A stretch of 64,000 nt of DNA from Craterostigma plantagineum (taxonomy: Eukaryota; Streptophyta; Magnoliopsida; Lamiales; Linderniaceae), in assembly GCA_027422505.1 (NCBI GenBank), contig JAPQWV010000337.1, positions 248,001 through 312,000 on the forward strand, read 5' to 3'. A program made the position numbers and the translations under genes. The notes beneath the pieces are model-generated. The model was not told where the DNA came from. It saw nothing but the letters and a program-made list of their open reading frames with translations, and searched no databases. Shown piece after piece: positions 1 through 11,600 of the stretch. Within the stretch, counting starts at the first letter, position 1, and every line of letters starts with the position of its first letter.

Positions 1-164
1 AATTATTCAATGCAATTAGTGTGCGAAGTGGTAATTTTAAGAAATTTTATGGTGAAACGAAATAATAATAATTAACATAAAAACGTAAGTAGTTTTGAAT
101 AGTGGTTAAAAGTTTACTATTTTGTGTAATTGAATTAATAAAATAACACTTGTGTTGTTCTCTC
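1..164. other. non-coding sequence left of the first MITE
   Basis: AT-rich sequence with no convincing reading frame. Its last eight bases (157-164, GTTCTCTC) are the left copy of the target duplication of the MITE that follows. Confidence 0.5.
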
Positions 165-452
165 CAGGGCCGGTTTTTTGTTTTTGGTGGCCCTGTTCCT
201 TTACACCTTGGCTCGTATAAAAAGCAGCCCTTACGTGAGCCTGTTAAAAAAACTCCCCTTTCTATAATTTGTTTGGACTACATATGCAAAAGGAAAATAG
301 ACATTGGGCCGTTATTACATTTTATCGCTGACAACACCTTTTTGCATTTGGCCCATACAACGAACGCAGCCTAAAAAATAATCCTTTTATACAGGACCGG
401 ATTTGTGGCCCTGTGCTGTAGGCCTGGTTGCACGGGCCCAAATCCGGCCCTG
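165..452. mobile_element. hAT-type MITE, 288 bp, with perfect 8-bp target duplication
   Basis: The element starts CAGGGCCGG and ends CCGGCCCTG, so it has terminal inverted repeats that extend imperfectly (CAGGGCCGGTTTT against CAGGGCCGGATTT). The flanking octamers GTTCTCTC at 157-164 and 453-460 are identical, which is the target duplication size of the hAT superfamily. It has no coding capacity. A second, internal copy of the terminal motif (ACCGGATTTG, about 395-405) makes the right end partly palindromic. Ends and target duplication are read directly; the superfamily assignment is from established hAT features. Confidence 0.85.
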
Positions 453-460
453 GTTCTCTC

Positions 461-1484
461 GTGCTCATATGATTGTTTGGTTTGATTAATATGTGCTAGT
501 CTATTTAGGACCAAGGATTGGCAATACACTTACATGGAAATCGAAGGAAAATAATTTTAAGAATAACGGTAAATCTATAATGGGTTTAGAAGTCGTTAAA
601 TGATAAAGTATCATAATATTGTCGTCATGAAAGTTGACAAAATGTAGATACGATATGATCCTGCTTTGTCATATTACTAAACAAAGAGGGGACATGGCTA
701 CCCCATATGTATATATTACCAAGGGAACATTCAAATGCGTACATAGCTATAAATACAGCAACAAATGAAGAGATATTGAGATGCTTTGCAACTGTAGAAC
801 ATTATACATAATTAATAGTTTGAATTTATTGAATGGTTATGCATCAGTGGATGGTGGTGTTACTCATGTGTTGCGTTATCTTCCCTATATAAGTTTATAT
901 GTAAAGTATAATATATAGAACGTGTATTGTGTGATGCCAAACTGCTTTTAATGTAGATGTTTGCATTGGACATTAGGTCCTCAAAACAATATTTTCATGC
1001 CTATTGTGCTTACCAAATACTAAAATCATTTCGCATGAAACATCAATTGTTTAGTAATAGCACTCTAAATTTGGAGATCCGCATACTTGTTCCATTCAAT
1101 ATAAACTCTCACGTGAGATTTGGATATGAAATTTGCAAAAGAATTTTCACGATTAGAGAAAAATAAATCCGCAATGCATTCTACAGTGATCGAAGATATT
1201 ATGGAGTTATGAAAATAATGAATGGACATACATAGATTTAGTTGAATTTACGGAAAGTTATGCACGACTATGATTAATGAACAATGTTATCTTCTGGCTT
1301 GAGAGATGCATCCTTTAATTTTTTTAAAGTGAAGAAATGCGACCATCATCTTACCACCATCAATGTCAAGAAGACTTTCGACACAAGACACAAATAATTG
1401 GAAATAAGATCTTCTTTACTAAATTCACAAGCTCATTCATGTACTATCACGTGTAGATCAATTATGGAGGTAACAGTCCACAAA
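461..1484. other. non-coding region, nothing recognised
   Basis: About 1 kb of AT-rich sequence with no long frame, RNA gene or terminal repeat that I can recognise. It is the original insertion site of the Copia element that follows; its last five bases (1480-1484, ACAAA) form the left target duplication. Confidence 0.5.
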
Positions 1485-1921
1485 TATCAAGACATAAAGA
1501 ACATTCAGACAGACATGGAAAAGATTCAGAGAAGTCTGAGTATGTTTGCTCAGCTCAATCCTCGTTTTGGATAAAACAGTTCACAGAAGTCTCAGAAGGA
1601 TAAATCGCATCCCACTTATAATATCGCGTTTCTCATTAGCTGGTGCTCTTCACTTATAAAGACGCAGTTACTAAGGACGTTTTCTACACTTGGAGCCAAT
1701 AACGGTTATAACCGTTGATGAAGACGCGCGTTGTCATTTTTAATATAAATACTGATTCTTTAAGCATTTGTTAAGCTTAAGTCATTTTCATCACTGTAAA
1801 GTTTCTTTTTTGTAATCAATAAAAGAAACCTCTTTCATCCGTGGACGTAAGATTCAAGAGCTTGAATCTGAACCACATTACATCTTCGTGTTCACAAACT
1901 ACTACAATAAAATTCTTCATA
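1485..1921 (+). repeat. 5' LTR of the Copia element, non-canonical TA...TA ends
   Basis: Direct copy of 6303-6738. It contains an AT-rich TATA-like stretch near 1741-1750 (AATATAAATA) and an AATAAAAG polyadenylation-like motif near 1819-1827, as expected for U3/R in a plant LTR. The first bases TATC and last bases CATA are set by the target duplication and by the primer binding site that begins at 1922. Confidence 0.92.
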
Positions 1922-1933
1922 TGGTATCAGAGC
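1922..1933 (+). other. primer binding site, initiator tRNA-Met
   Basis: TGGTATCAGAGC lies directly behind the 5' LTR and is the standard plant initiator-Met primer site. It fixes the 3' boundary of the LTR. Confidence 0.95.
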
Positions 1934-2025
1934 GAACACTTGCTTGAGCTGCGATCTCAAAGACTTGAGCTGCGATCTAATAGCTTCTTCTTCTTGAATC
2001 GATTCTGCCATCAATCAAATCGCGA

Positions 2026-3017
2026 ATGGCGACAACACCAGCGTTGACAAACTCAAGTTCCACGGTGCTCATCAACGATCCATACTTCCTCAATAATAAT
2101 GATACTTCCGGCCAAATTCTGGTTCATAAGATGCTAAATGGCGAGAATTATGCCACATGGAGCAAGGCGATGATGATTGCCCTAATTGGAAGAAACAAAG
2201 AAGGGTTAATCGATGGAGTTTTGCTGCCACCCATTGCAGATAGCCAGAATTCAGTCACCTCCCAAAATCATATTAGTGCTTGGAAATGCAATAACAATGT
2301 GGTGATTTCCTGGATTCTCAACTCAGTCTCAAAGGAAATCTCTGCGAGCATATTATACAGCTCCACAGCTCGAGAAGTCTGGCTTGATTTGCAAGAAAAG
2401 ATTCGGCCAAACTAACAAGCCAAGGATCTTTCAATTAAAAAGGGAGTTAATGAATCTGACACAAGGCTCTGATGGAATTGCGGTTTACTTCATCAAGCTC
2501 AAAACCTTGCGGGATGAGCTGTCCAATTACAGGCCAACGTGCACATGTACTTGTGGAGGCATCAAAGAAATGAAGATCCATCTTGATGAAGAATACGTTT
2601 TGGCTTTTCTGATGGGGCTCAATGATTCATTCTCAGCCATCAGAGGTCAGATCCTACTTATGGATCATTTGCCCTCAATTAACCGAGTCTTTTCACTGCT
2701 GATCCAGGAGGAGAGGCAAAGATCAATGGTTCTTAGTGCTACACATGGACTGGAGGATCACAGCAGCAGCTTGGCTGCGCCAGGACAGATCAGGAAACTT
2801 ACAAGAAAGGAAATTACTACCAGAAAAAAAGGAGCAAGGGAAACCTTTGTGTACCCACTGCAATAGAAGGGGTCATACTGTCGAAACTTGCTACCAACTC
2901 CACGGTTATCCCGCAGGATTTAAAGCAGGCCAGAAGCTCAAAGGTAGTAGGGTGAATCAGTTCATAACAGATCAAGGACCTAGACAAGGACAACAAGTGC
3001 TCCAGATTGATCAGTAA
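2026..3017 (+). pseudogene. Copia gag (UBN2-type) with zinc knuckle, frameshifted
   Basis: Three overlapping frames (2026-2415, 2384-2866, 2736-3017) together make one Copia gag. The N-terminal part contains the conserved GENYATWSKAM segment of the retrotransposon gag family. The C-terminal part carries a CCHC knuckle (CTHCNRRGHTVETC). The frame is broken near 2400 (one base too many before the CGGCC that should continue the frame) and near 2830, and a TAA at 3015-3017 stands between gag and protease in what would otherwise be one frame. Gag would form the virus-like particle in the cytoplasm; this copy cannot make it. Confidence 0.9.
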
Positions 3018-4355
3018 ATGACAAACACCCCATCAGACTTTGCAGAACCACATCACCAATCTGATAAAGTTAGAGGTTTTTGTCTCTCTTTTGACTTGCC
3101 TTTTCTGAGAAATCAGAATGTTTGGGTGTTGGATTCAGGGGGCACAAAACATGTATGTGGCAACTATAAACTATTGTCAAACCTGCATACAATAGCAGAA
3201 TCTAATGTCATATTACCAGACAACTCTCTAATCAGAGTAAACAAAGCAGGGTCTTGCATCATTAATCAATTTATTACCCTGACTGATGTGCTGTTCATAC
3301 CACAGTTTCACTTCAACTTGCTCATAGTAGGTCATCTAGCTAGCAGCCTAAATTGCAAATTTATCTTTGAAGCTGACAAATTTATGATGCAGGACAATTC
3401 TCTACAGGAGATTGGTAGGGGTAGGAAACTTGCAGACCTTTACATATTAGAAGCAGAACCTGTACCTTCCCAGATAGATCATAAATCTGTATTTCTTAAT
3501 AAAGTTTCTATAGATACTTGGCATAGGAGGTTAGGGCATCCATCATCTAGAGTTTTGGATCTAGTTAGGACCACTTTAGAACATGATGGCAGTTCCATGA
3601 GCTCTTACTGTAAGATATGCCCAATTGCTAAACAAAAAAGGCTTTCATTTCCAGATAATAATAAAACAGCATGTGAACCTTTTGATCTTATACATTATGA
3701 TGTGTGGGGACCATTACATGTTGCTTCACACGTAGGACATCAGTACTTTGTTACTGTGGTTGATGATTATTCTCGGTTTACATGGATCTTTATGATCAAA
3801 TATAAATCTGAAGTTTTTGTGGTACTTAGTTACTTCCTAGGCCTGGTAGAGACTCACTTTAAGAGTAAGGTTAAGGTGATCAGAACTGATACTGCAAGGA
3901 AATTTAGTCTAACACAAATTTTAGAGAGAAAGGGATAATACATCATCTATCATGCGTGCAAACACCTCAGCAAAATTCAGTGGTAGAGAGAAAACATCAA
4001 CATTTACTTAATGTAGCTAGATCACTTTTTTTTTCAGTCTGGTATACTTATCCAATACTGGTCCGAGTGTGTCCTCTCTTCAGCCTTTCTAATTAACAGA
4101 ACTCCATCCACTAACTTAGGAAATAAAAGCCCATATCAACTCTTATATCAGAAACCAGTGGACTTTAACATGCTAAGAGTATTTGGCTGTTTGTGTTTTA
4201 GTTCCACTCTAACAGCTAGCAGGAAAAAGTTCGATGCAAGAGCGAGGGAGTGTGTCTTCCTAGGTTATCTGAATGGTGTCAAAGGATACAAGGTAATGGA
4301 CATAAAGACAATGGAGATACTGGTGTCCGGGGATGTTCAATTTCAAAGAAGATGA
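3018..4355 (+). pseudogene. Copia protease and integrase, frameshifted
   Basis: The protease active-site region reads WVLDSGGTKHVCG, close to the family DSG(A/S)(T/S)xH. It is followed by the pre-integrase zinc motif (WHRRLGHP ... CKICPIAK) and the integrase core start (DVWGP ... VVDDYSRFTWIF). The frame is lost at about 3925-3940, where the continuation ([11 protein letters not shown]) is found in another frame, and again between about 4020 and 4160. The C-terminal integrase part is at 4158-4355 (LRVFGCLCF ... FLGY). The DNA for a full integrase is present but there is no continuous frame. Confidence 0.88.
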
Positions 4356-6535
4356 ATTCCCCTTTAAGTCTCATCAAACTGCCAAGGTCTTACCATTCTG
4401 ATGCAGCAGCTGAGGATGGGATTCCTTCTCCAGCAGCTGAGGATGGGAATCTTTCCCCACCAGAAAACAATGGACCAACCTTGTCAGAACCTCAACCCAC
4501 AGCTGCTGACATTACTCATACAGGAGAGGAAGAGCCTGAGTTTATAGCCACTGATATGACTCATGTGGAAGAGCAGAATCCATCCCAACAGCAGCCACAG
4601 AGAAAAACAGGAAGGGAACAGAGAAAGCCTGCTTATCTGAAAGACTACTACTGTAACAAGTTAGTAAGCAACTTATATCCAATCTCAAAATTTGACTCCA
4701 GCCAACAGTTTACTAGGGAATACCAGACACTCATGGCCAAAATATCAGAGGCAGTCGAGCCTAGGACTATGCACAGGCCATTGGGGACAAAAAATGGGAG
4801 GATGCCATGAATGATGAGTTCAGTGCCCTAGAAGCAAATGGTGCGTGGTCACTAGTTCCACTCCTCGAAGGGAAGAGATCAATAGGGAGCCGCTGGATTT
4901 TTAAACTGAAACATGACTCAGATGGGAAGATTGTCAAACATAAGGCCCGTTTGGTGGCAAAGGGATATGATCAGAGGGAAGGGGTCGATTACATAGACAC
5001 CTTTGACCCTGCAGCCAAGCCCAATACCATCAATATTATCCTTACATTGGCAGCAAAGCTGGGATGGAGTCTGATGCAGCTCGATGTCAGTAATGCATTT
5101 CTCAACGGAGACCTAACTGAAGAGGTGTATATGGATCCACCTCAGGGATTCTATAAAAACAGTCAAAGAACTTGCTCAAAAAGAATGGTATGCAAGCTAC
5201 ATAAGTCAAATTATGGGCTCAAGCAGTCATCAAGGCAATGGAACAAAAAATTCACCGAGGCAGTCAAGATCTTTGGTTTTAGGCAGACCCAATCACACCA
5301 TACCCTGTTTGTGAAAGGGAAAGGGCAGACATTGGTGGTGCTACTGGTCTATGTAGATGATATAGTGCTTGCTGGACCCTCTGTTGAAGCACTGGAACAG
5401 GTTAAAGAATTCCTTCACTCATGCTTCAAAGTTAAGGACTTAGGTGAGTTAAGTACTTCTTGGGCATCGAAGTTGCAAGAAGTAAAGAAGGTATTTACAT
5501 ATCACAAAGACAATACACACTCAAGACACGGGCTACTTGGACTCAAAGCCTTTGTCTACACCTATGAATCAGGGAGACAGCTTGACAGAATTAGATGGTG
5601 ATCTGTTGTGTGATCCTTTCAGATATAGGAGGCTAGTTGGCCGGCTCCTTTACCTTACTTTTACCAGACCAGACATTGTGTTTGCAGTCCACATACTTAG
5701 CCAATTCATATCAGCTCCTCGGACAGTACACATGAAGGCTGCACATCATTTACTTAGGTATCTCAAGGCATCACCTGGACAAGGAATTCTCTTTGATTCA
5801 AAACAGAATATGGAGCTAAGAGGGTTCTCTGATGCAGACTGGGGGGCCTCCAAGGATACCATAAAATCAGTTTCTGGTTATTGTACCTTCATGGGTGACT
5901 CTATGATAACTTGGAAAGCAAAGAGACAAGCAACTGTCTCAAGATCATCTACAGAAGCGGAATACCGAGCCTTGGGATCATTAGTGGCTGAGATTTTATG
6001 GATTAAATACTTGCTGTCAGAATTGGAAGTTGGTCTGAAACAAGTCCCAGTGGTCTACTGTGACAACCAGTCCGCCTTCAAACTTGCTTCCAATCCTAAA
6101 TTCCACGAGAGATCCAAACATATCGAGATAGATTACCATTTCATCAGGCATCACTTGTCAAATGGCTCCATTAAGCTGCTCCCGGTGAGATCAGAACATC
6201 AGTTGGCAGATGTATTTACAAAGCCTCTTTCAGGTCCAATACTGCAGAGATTCCTAGTAAAGATGTCTGTTATTAACCTATATCATCCATCTTGTGGGGG
6301 GCTATCAAGACATAAAGAACATTCAGACAGACATGGAAAAGATTCAGAGAAGTCTGAATATGTTTGCTCAGCTCAATCCTCGTTTGGATATAACAGTTCA
6401 CAGAAGTCTCAGAAGGATAAATCGCATCCCACTTATAATATCACGTTTCTCATTAGCTGGTGCTCTTCACTTATAAAGACGCAGTTACTAAGGACGTTTT
6501 CTACACTTGGAGCCAATAACGGTTATAACCGTTGA
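4356..6535 (+). pseudogene. Copia reverse transcriptase and RNase H, frameshifted
   Basis: A linker rich in Pro, Glu and Gln precedes the reverse transcriptase, which starts in a new frame at about 4807. RT motifs seen are [25 protein letters not shown] and the catalytic YVDDIVLAG. A frameshift near 5450 moves the rest into another frame, where the RNase H follows (FSDADWGASKD, STEAEYRALGS, CDNQSAFKLA, HIEIDYHFIR, LADVFTKPL). The last frame runs into the 3' LTR. The domain order RT-RH after integrase is the Copia hallmark. Confidence 0.9.
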
Positions 6536-6738
6536 TGAAGGTGCGCGGTGTCATTTTTAATATAAATACTGATTCTTTACGCATTTGTTAAGCTTAAGTC
6601 ATTTTCATCACTGTAAAGTTTCTTTTCTGTAATCAATAAAAGAAACCTCTTTCAGCCGTGGACGTAAGATTCAAGAGCTTGAATCTGAACAACGTTACAT
6701 CTTCGTTTTCACAAACTACTACAATCAAACTCTTCATA
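6303..6738 (+). repeat. 3' LTR of the Copia element
   Basis: Direct copy of 1485-1921. It begins directly after the purine tract and ends before ACAAA (6739-6743), the right target duplication. Confidence 0.92.
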
Positions 6739-6743
6739 ACAAA

Positions 6744-8620
6744 CTTATATGAATGTCTATTCCGATGTGAAATGGATCTGAATCGTCCCCTTAAATGTAG
6801 GATCACCAAACGAGCAATCCCTTCAAAGATAATCATCTTTTGTCGCTTCCAGTCAACTGGACACGCGACTATACCACAATCAATAATCAATATCACGAAG
6901 ATTTATATACAATGCATCAATCATGCCCGTCATATTTAGGTTAGAACCTTGCTCACTGCACCAATTATTGCGGAATAAAATATTCTTAGCACAAACTCTA
7001 AAACCAATTGGCAACAGAAAAAGTAACCATACAATGTTATCAGCTAGTGTGAATTGTTTTATCTATCCGATGTCAGGTTGAGTTTGATACCCGACACAAA
7101 GCATATCCTAAATTTTGAGATGATGACATTGCCAGGCTCTTTAATGGCACTCCTTAATTGGGCACTCCTTAATTGAAAGTTAGATGAGAGTTGCACTTGA
7201 GAGAGACAGCTAAAGCAAACACTAGATTGAAAAAGACACTTTTTCTCATCTTTTTCAATCTGCCCCCTTCCGACATCAGAGTAACGCATGCGCTGTCTTC
7301 AATCTTTCAAACTCTCCCGTTGAAATAAAAAAGTAACGTTTTTTCTCTTGATTTGATGTTTTGTATGAAATCAACACCCAGCTAGCTACCTCTTAGGGAC
7401 TAGCCTTGTTATTTTTAGCCCACCAAGTAAGATCACAACATATATAAACACACCACATACACACCATAGATTTTCAATATGTAATCACGTCAGTTAACTG
7501 AAGGGAGTTTACTGAATTGATTCTTGAAGATGTATATATATATTGTCTTGGTGTGAGTGTGATAAATTCCAAAGGGATCGCATTGATCCAACAACGTCTA
7601 TTAATTGGAAAGGGTTTCATTTTCACTTGTTTGGATCATGCCATCCCTTAGGAATTCTTCACCACACGCACTTATTCTTACATCATGCGTAAGAACACAC
7701 AACTATCAGCTAACCCTCATGAGGTAAGTCCTTAATCTATTCTTGCTTTCTGACACTTTGTATGATGACAATAGGAGGAATTACAATTAGGATTTGTGTG
7801 TGTGTTTTGCTCTAGGTGATATATTTTCATAATTTTATGTATTTTTCACTCGTTTCAATTATAAATTAAGTGGGCCTGATGTGGTTTTGTGTTAAAAGTT
7901 GAAAGCTTTTATGAAAAGTGATGATAATCGTTATCTATAGATGAGCATCCTTAAAAGTAACACTGTAGGCGAATGGATCATGTTTTAGGACTCCCAATGT
8001 ACTGTGGTATCTTGTAATAGGTGACTGACTACTCTTTAGTCTTTATACACGTCCTAGTTTCGGATTTATCGTAAATGCAGGCGTACAAATAACACAAGTA
8101 TTTAAGCATACATTCAAGGCTGCATTTGTTTCTGACACCATGTTAAAGATTTAAACATTTAAAGCATTAAAAGATTTTCGGCCGCGAAATATATCAACTA
8201 TCAGCAGTCTCTCAATTATTCCCAGTAAATTCTTTATTCAATTTGAGAACCTCTATAAAGTAAAGAGGACCAAAGACTTCGTACGTGACTCCAACGGAAC
8301 AGTATACTATATAGATATATATTATTTACCATTATTCACCGACTAAATGATTGGTTATCATTCACAACGCTCCAGATTTATACAAGGAGATGAGACAAGC
8401 ATGGTGAAAACATTTGTACGTTACCCCTTTATTTTCTCCTATCCATCCAATTCCTTCTAAACAAATCTATGTTTGTTGCCATTTGTGATTAATTATTAAC
8501 CATAATCACAACATCTCATATCATCGTCCATGTAAATTTCCTCAGGTGTTTTTCCAAAAATTTCTCTCTTTTCCTGCAAATCTTCGTTTTTTTTTTTCCG
8601 GTAATCACAAGGCAAACCAA
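6744..8620. other. non-coding region upstream of the ADF gene
   Basis: No convincing coding sequence. The part next to the ADF start should hold its promoter and 5' untranslated region: there is a TATA-like stretch at 8310-8330 and a long pyrimidine tract at 8560-8600. I cannot place a transcription start. A second ATG|GT context at 8401-8405 is a possible alternative first exon of ADF. Confidence 0.4.
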
Positions 8621-11600
8621 ATGGTAATTACTGCATATGTTTGATCGATTGCCTTCGCGAATTTTGGGATCCATCACACAAATATATATTGTGTAAACAC
8701 ATATATAGATGTCACATGTGTATATATGAAATCTGGGTAATTATATGTATTGCAGGCGAACGCAGCTTCTGGGATGGCAGTGGAGGACGAGTGCAAGCTG
8801 AAATTCTTGGAACTGAAGGCAAAGAGAAACCACCGATACATAATATTTAGGATCGACGACCAACAAGTGGTGATCGATAAGCTAGGCGACCCACAAGACA
8901 CTTACGAAGATTTCACCGCCTCTCTTCCGAGGGACGAATGTCGCTACGCCGTCTTCGACTTCGACTTCACCACAAACGAAAACGTCCAGAAAAGCAAGAT
9001 CTTCTTCATCGCTTGGTAAACGTCGTTGTTATATAATATTATACCGGGCTTAATTATTTTCTCCGTCTTATAAATTAGGGGGTCGAGTTATATTGGACGA
9101 CGAATTATGGGAATGACATTTACGAGCAATAATTTTTTAAATTAAGCAATTTAGGGATGCCTCAAATTCTAGGGTTCCGACAAGTTTGCTAGGTCACGTT
9201 ATACGAACAATAACTTTTTTTTTTTGGTAGAAGGAAATTTTCCATTTACCACACGCCCATCTTTGCAGCACTATTACATCCCTTGACCCACACACCTATT
9301 ACAGTGGAAAATTGCACACACGATTAAAGACTATTGAGTTTACAGCCTTTTTCATAAGACAAACAGATTTAATTCTCCATCTCATCTCTCGGCCCAGAAT
9401 TTGATAATTCTGCTCCATAGTTCTTGCCTCCATGCCATGCACCCTTCTATTACGCTCATTCCAAATTTGGTACACCAATGCTGTTAAAACTGCCACCTTA
9501 ATTTTGCATTGCACATTCCGTGACTCCCCCATCTTTACCATCCAGATATAGAGGTTATCATAGGATACCATAGTATCAGTACACTGTATCCAGGCCTTGA
9601 CTTGCATGGTTAGTATTTGGCTAAATCTACATTCCAGAAATAAGTGTTCCATACTTTCACCACACTCACCGCATAATATGCAGTTTAAGTCCTGGATATG
9701 TATTCCCCATTGAACCAATCTGTCCTTAGTGAGGAGGCGTTTGTGCATCAGTAGCCACAATATAAATGAGTGTTTGGGAGCGCTATATCTGTTCCATACT
9801 GCCTTGATACAAGGGAACGGGGAACAGCTCTCTTTCATCCATTCATACCCCGAGCTGCCAGAGTACTTGCCATCTGTCGTCAGTTTCCATTTCCCCCCTT
9901 CATATCCCTCTTTAAACTTCAGTTTCAATCTGTTCAGCTTCCTCCAGTACCAGCAGGAGTCGAGACTCGGCTGATAGTCCCAGAATCCAGCTCCTTTTAT
10001 GTAAACAGTATTGATCCATTTGATCCACATAGACTCCCCATCAAGCATGATGTCCCAGATTTGCTTCCCTGTCAGTGCTTTGTTCCATGTCTCACAGTCC
10101 CTTAAGTTTAGTCCCCCAAACTTTTTCGGCCTACACACTTGTTGCCAGCTTAGGAGGGCCACACATCTACCATGCTCCTTCTTTCCCCACAAGAAATCTC
10201 GACAGGCTTTATCAACTTCCTTAGAAACTGCAGCAGGTAGCATAAATATGGCCCCCCAGTATCCATGGGTGGACAGCAAGATCGAGTTAATTAAGCAAAC
10301 TCTCCCTGCATAAGAAAGGTTCCTGGTAGCCCAACACTTTAGCCTGGCAGTTATCTTTTCAATCAGCCCCTGGCAATCAGTCCTTGTCCACTTGGTTGGA
10401 GATATTGGTACCCCCAAGTACCTCATTGGATAGTGTCCCGGCTGAAATCCCATAATCTTGATGATCTCCTCCTTTTCCTTAGTAGGTACACCCGCAATGA
10501 AGAGGTTGGACTTCTGGTGGTTGGCCTCAAGTCCAGTGTTAAGTCTGAATTGATTGAGCACTTCCTTTATTACCTTCACAGCTTCAGTTTTTCCTTTGCA
10601 GAATATCATTAAGTCGTCCGCAAAGCACAAATTCACCAATTTCACTTGTTTGCACATAGGATGGAAACTGAACCGAGGGTCTTTTGAAGCTAGCTGCAAC
10701 TGTCTAGTTAGATACTCCATGGTGAGTACAAACAGTAGAGGCGAAATCGGGTCTCCCTGCCTCAGACCTCTACCACACTTAATATTACCATTTTGGGAGC
10801 CGTTTATGGATATGGTGTACGAGACTGTTGTGATACACTCCATGATCCAGTCTATGAACTTCCTCGGGAATCTGAGCATACTCAGCCATACTCTTAGAAA
10901 ATCCCAATCCACCGTGTCATACGCTTTTCTAATATCTACCTTCATAAGTGCTCGAGCTGAGGCATTTCTCCTTTTATACATCCGGATCAGATCTTGGCAT
11001 AGTAATATGTTATGCACTATAGATCTTCCCTCCACAAATGCACTCTGATTCGCATGGGTCAGTTTAGGCATAAGGGGCTTTAGTCTGCTACAGAGAAGTT
11101 TAGATATGCACTTGTATAGCGTGTTGCAGCAAGAGATGGGCCTGAAGTCTTGAGTTGTGCGGGGGTTGGTTATCTTTGGGATGAGGCATAACACAGTTCC
11201 ATTCAGCCGAGGTAGCAGCTTTCCAGTCTTGAAGAAATCCAGTATGGCATCAGTGATTTGCTCACCCACCACATTCCAAGCATTTTTGAAAAAGCCGCTA
11301 CCATAGCCATCAGGGCCGGGGGCAACATCTATGTGAATGCTCTCCATAGCTGCATGAACCTCCTTCCTGCTAAATGGTTTGATAAGACCTATCTGCTCTT
11401 CCAAATTTAATCTGTATCCTGCTTCTGCCACCTCATGGTCTGGTTTTGCTATCACAGAATTATCCTTAGCTAACATGTTCTGGTAATAGGCCGCAAAGTG
11501 TTGGTGCACCTCACTGGCATCTGATATATTGACACCTTCAGCTGTCTGCACAGATAGCACTCTATTTTGGTAGTTTCTCCTTTTGATCACTGCGTGGAAA

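Larger units (their letters stand above)
1485..6738 (+). mobile_element. complete Ty1/Copia LTR retrotransposon, coding region frameshifted
   Basis: The element is 5,254 bp long, with LTRs of 437 and 436 bp, and is flanked by ACAAA at 1480-1484 and 6739-6743 (5-bp target duplication). The LTRs start TATC and end CATA instead of the usual TG...CA. The primer binding site TGGTATCAGAGC (1922-1933) directly follows the 5' LTR and matches initiator tRNA-Met. A purine tract (GTGGGGGGC) directly precedes the 3' LTR. Domain order is gag with zinc knuckle, protease, integrase, reverse transcriptase, RNase H, which is the Copia order. By eye the LTRs differ at about 14 substitutions and one indel, roughly 3%, so the insertion is of moderate age. 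Frameshifts and an in-frame stop break the polyprotein, so this copy is not autonomous. Confidence 0.95.
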
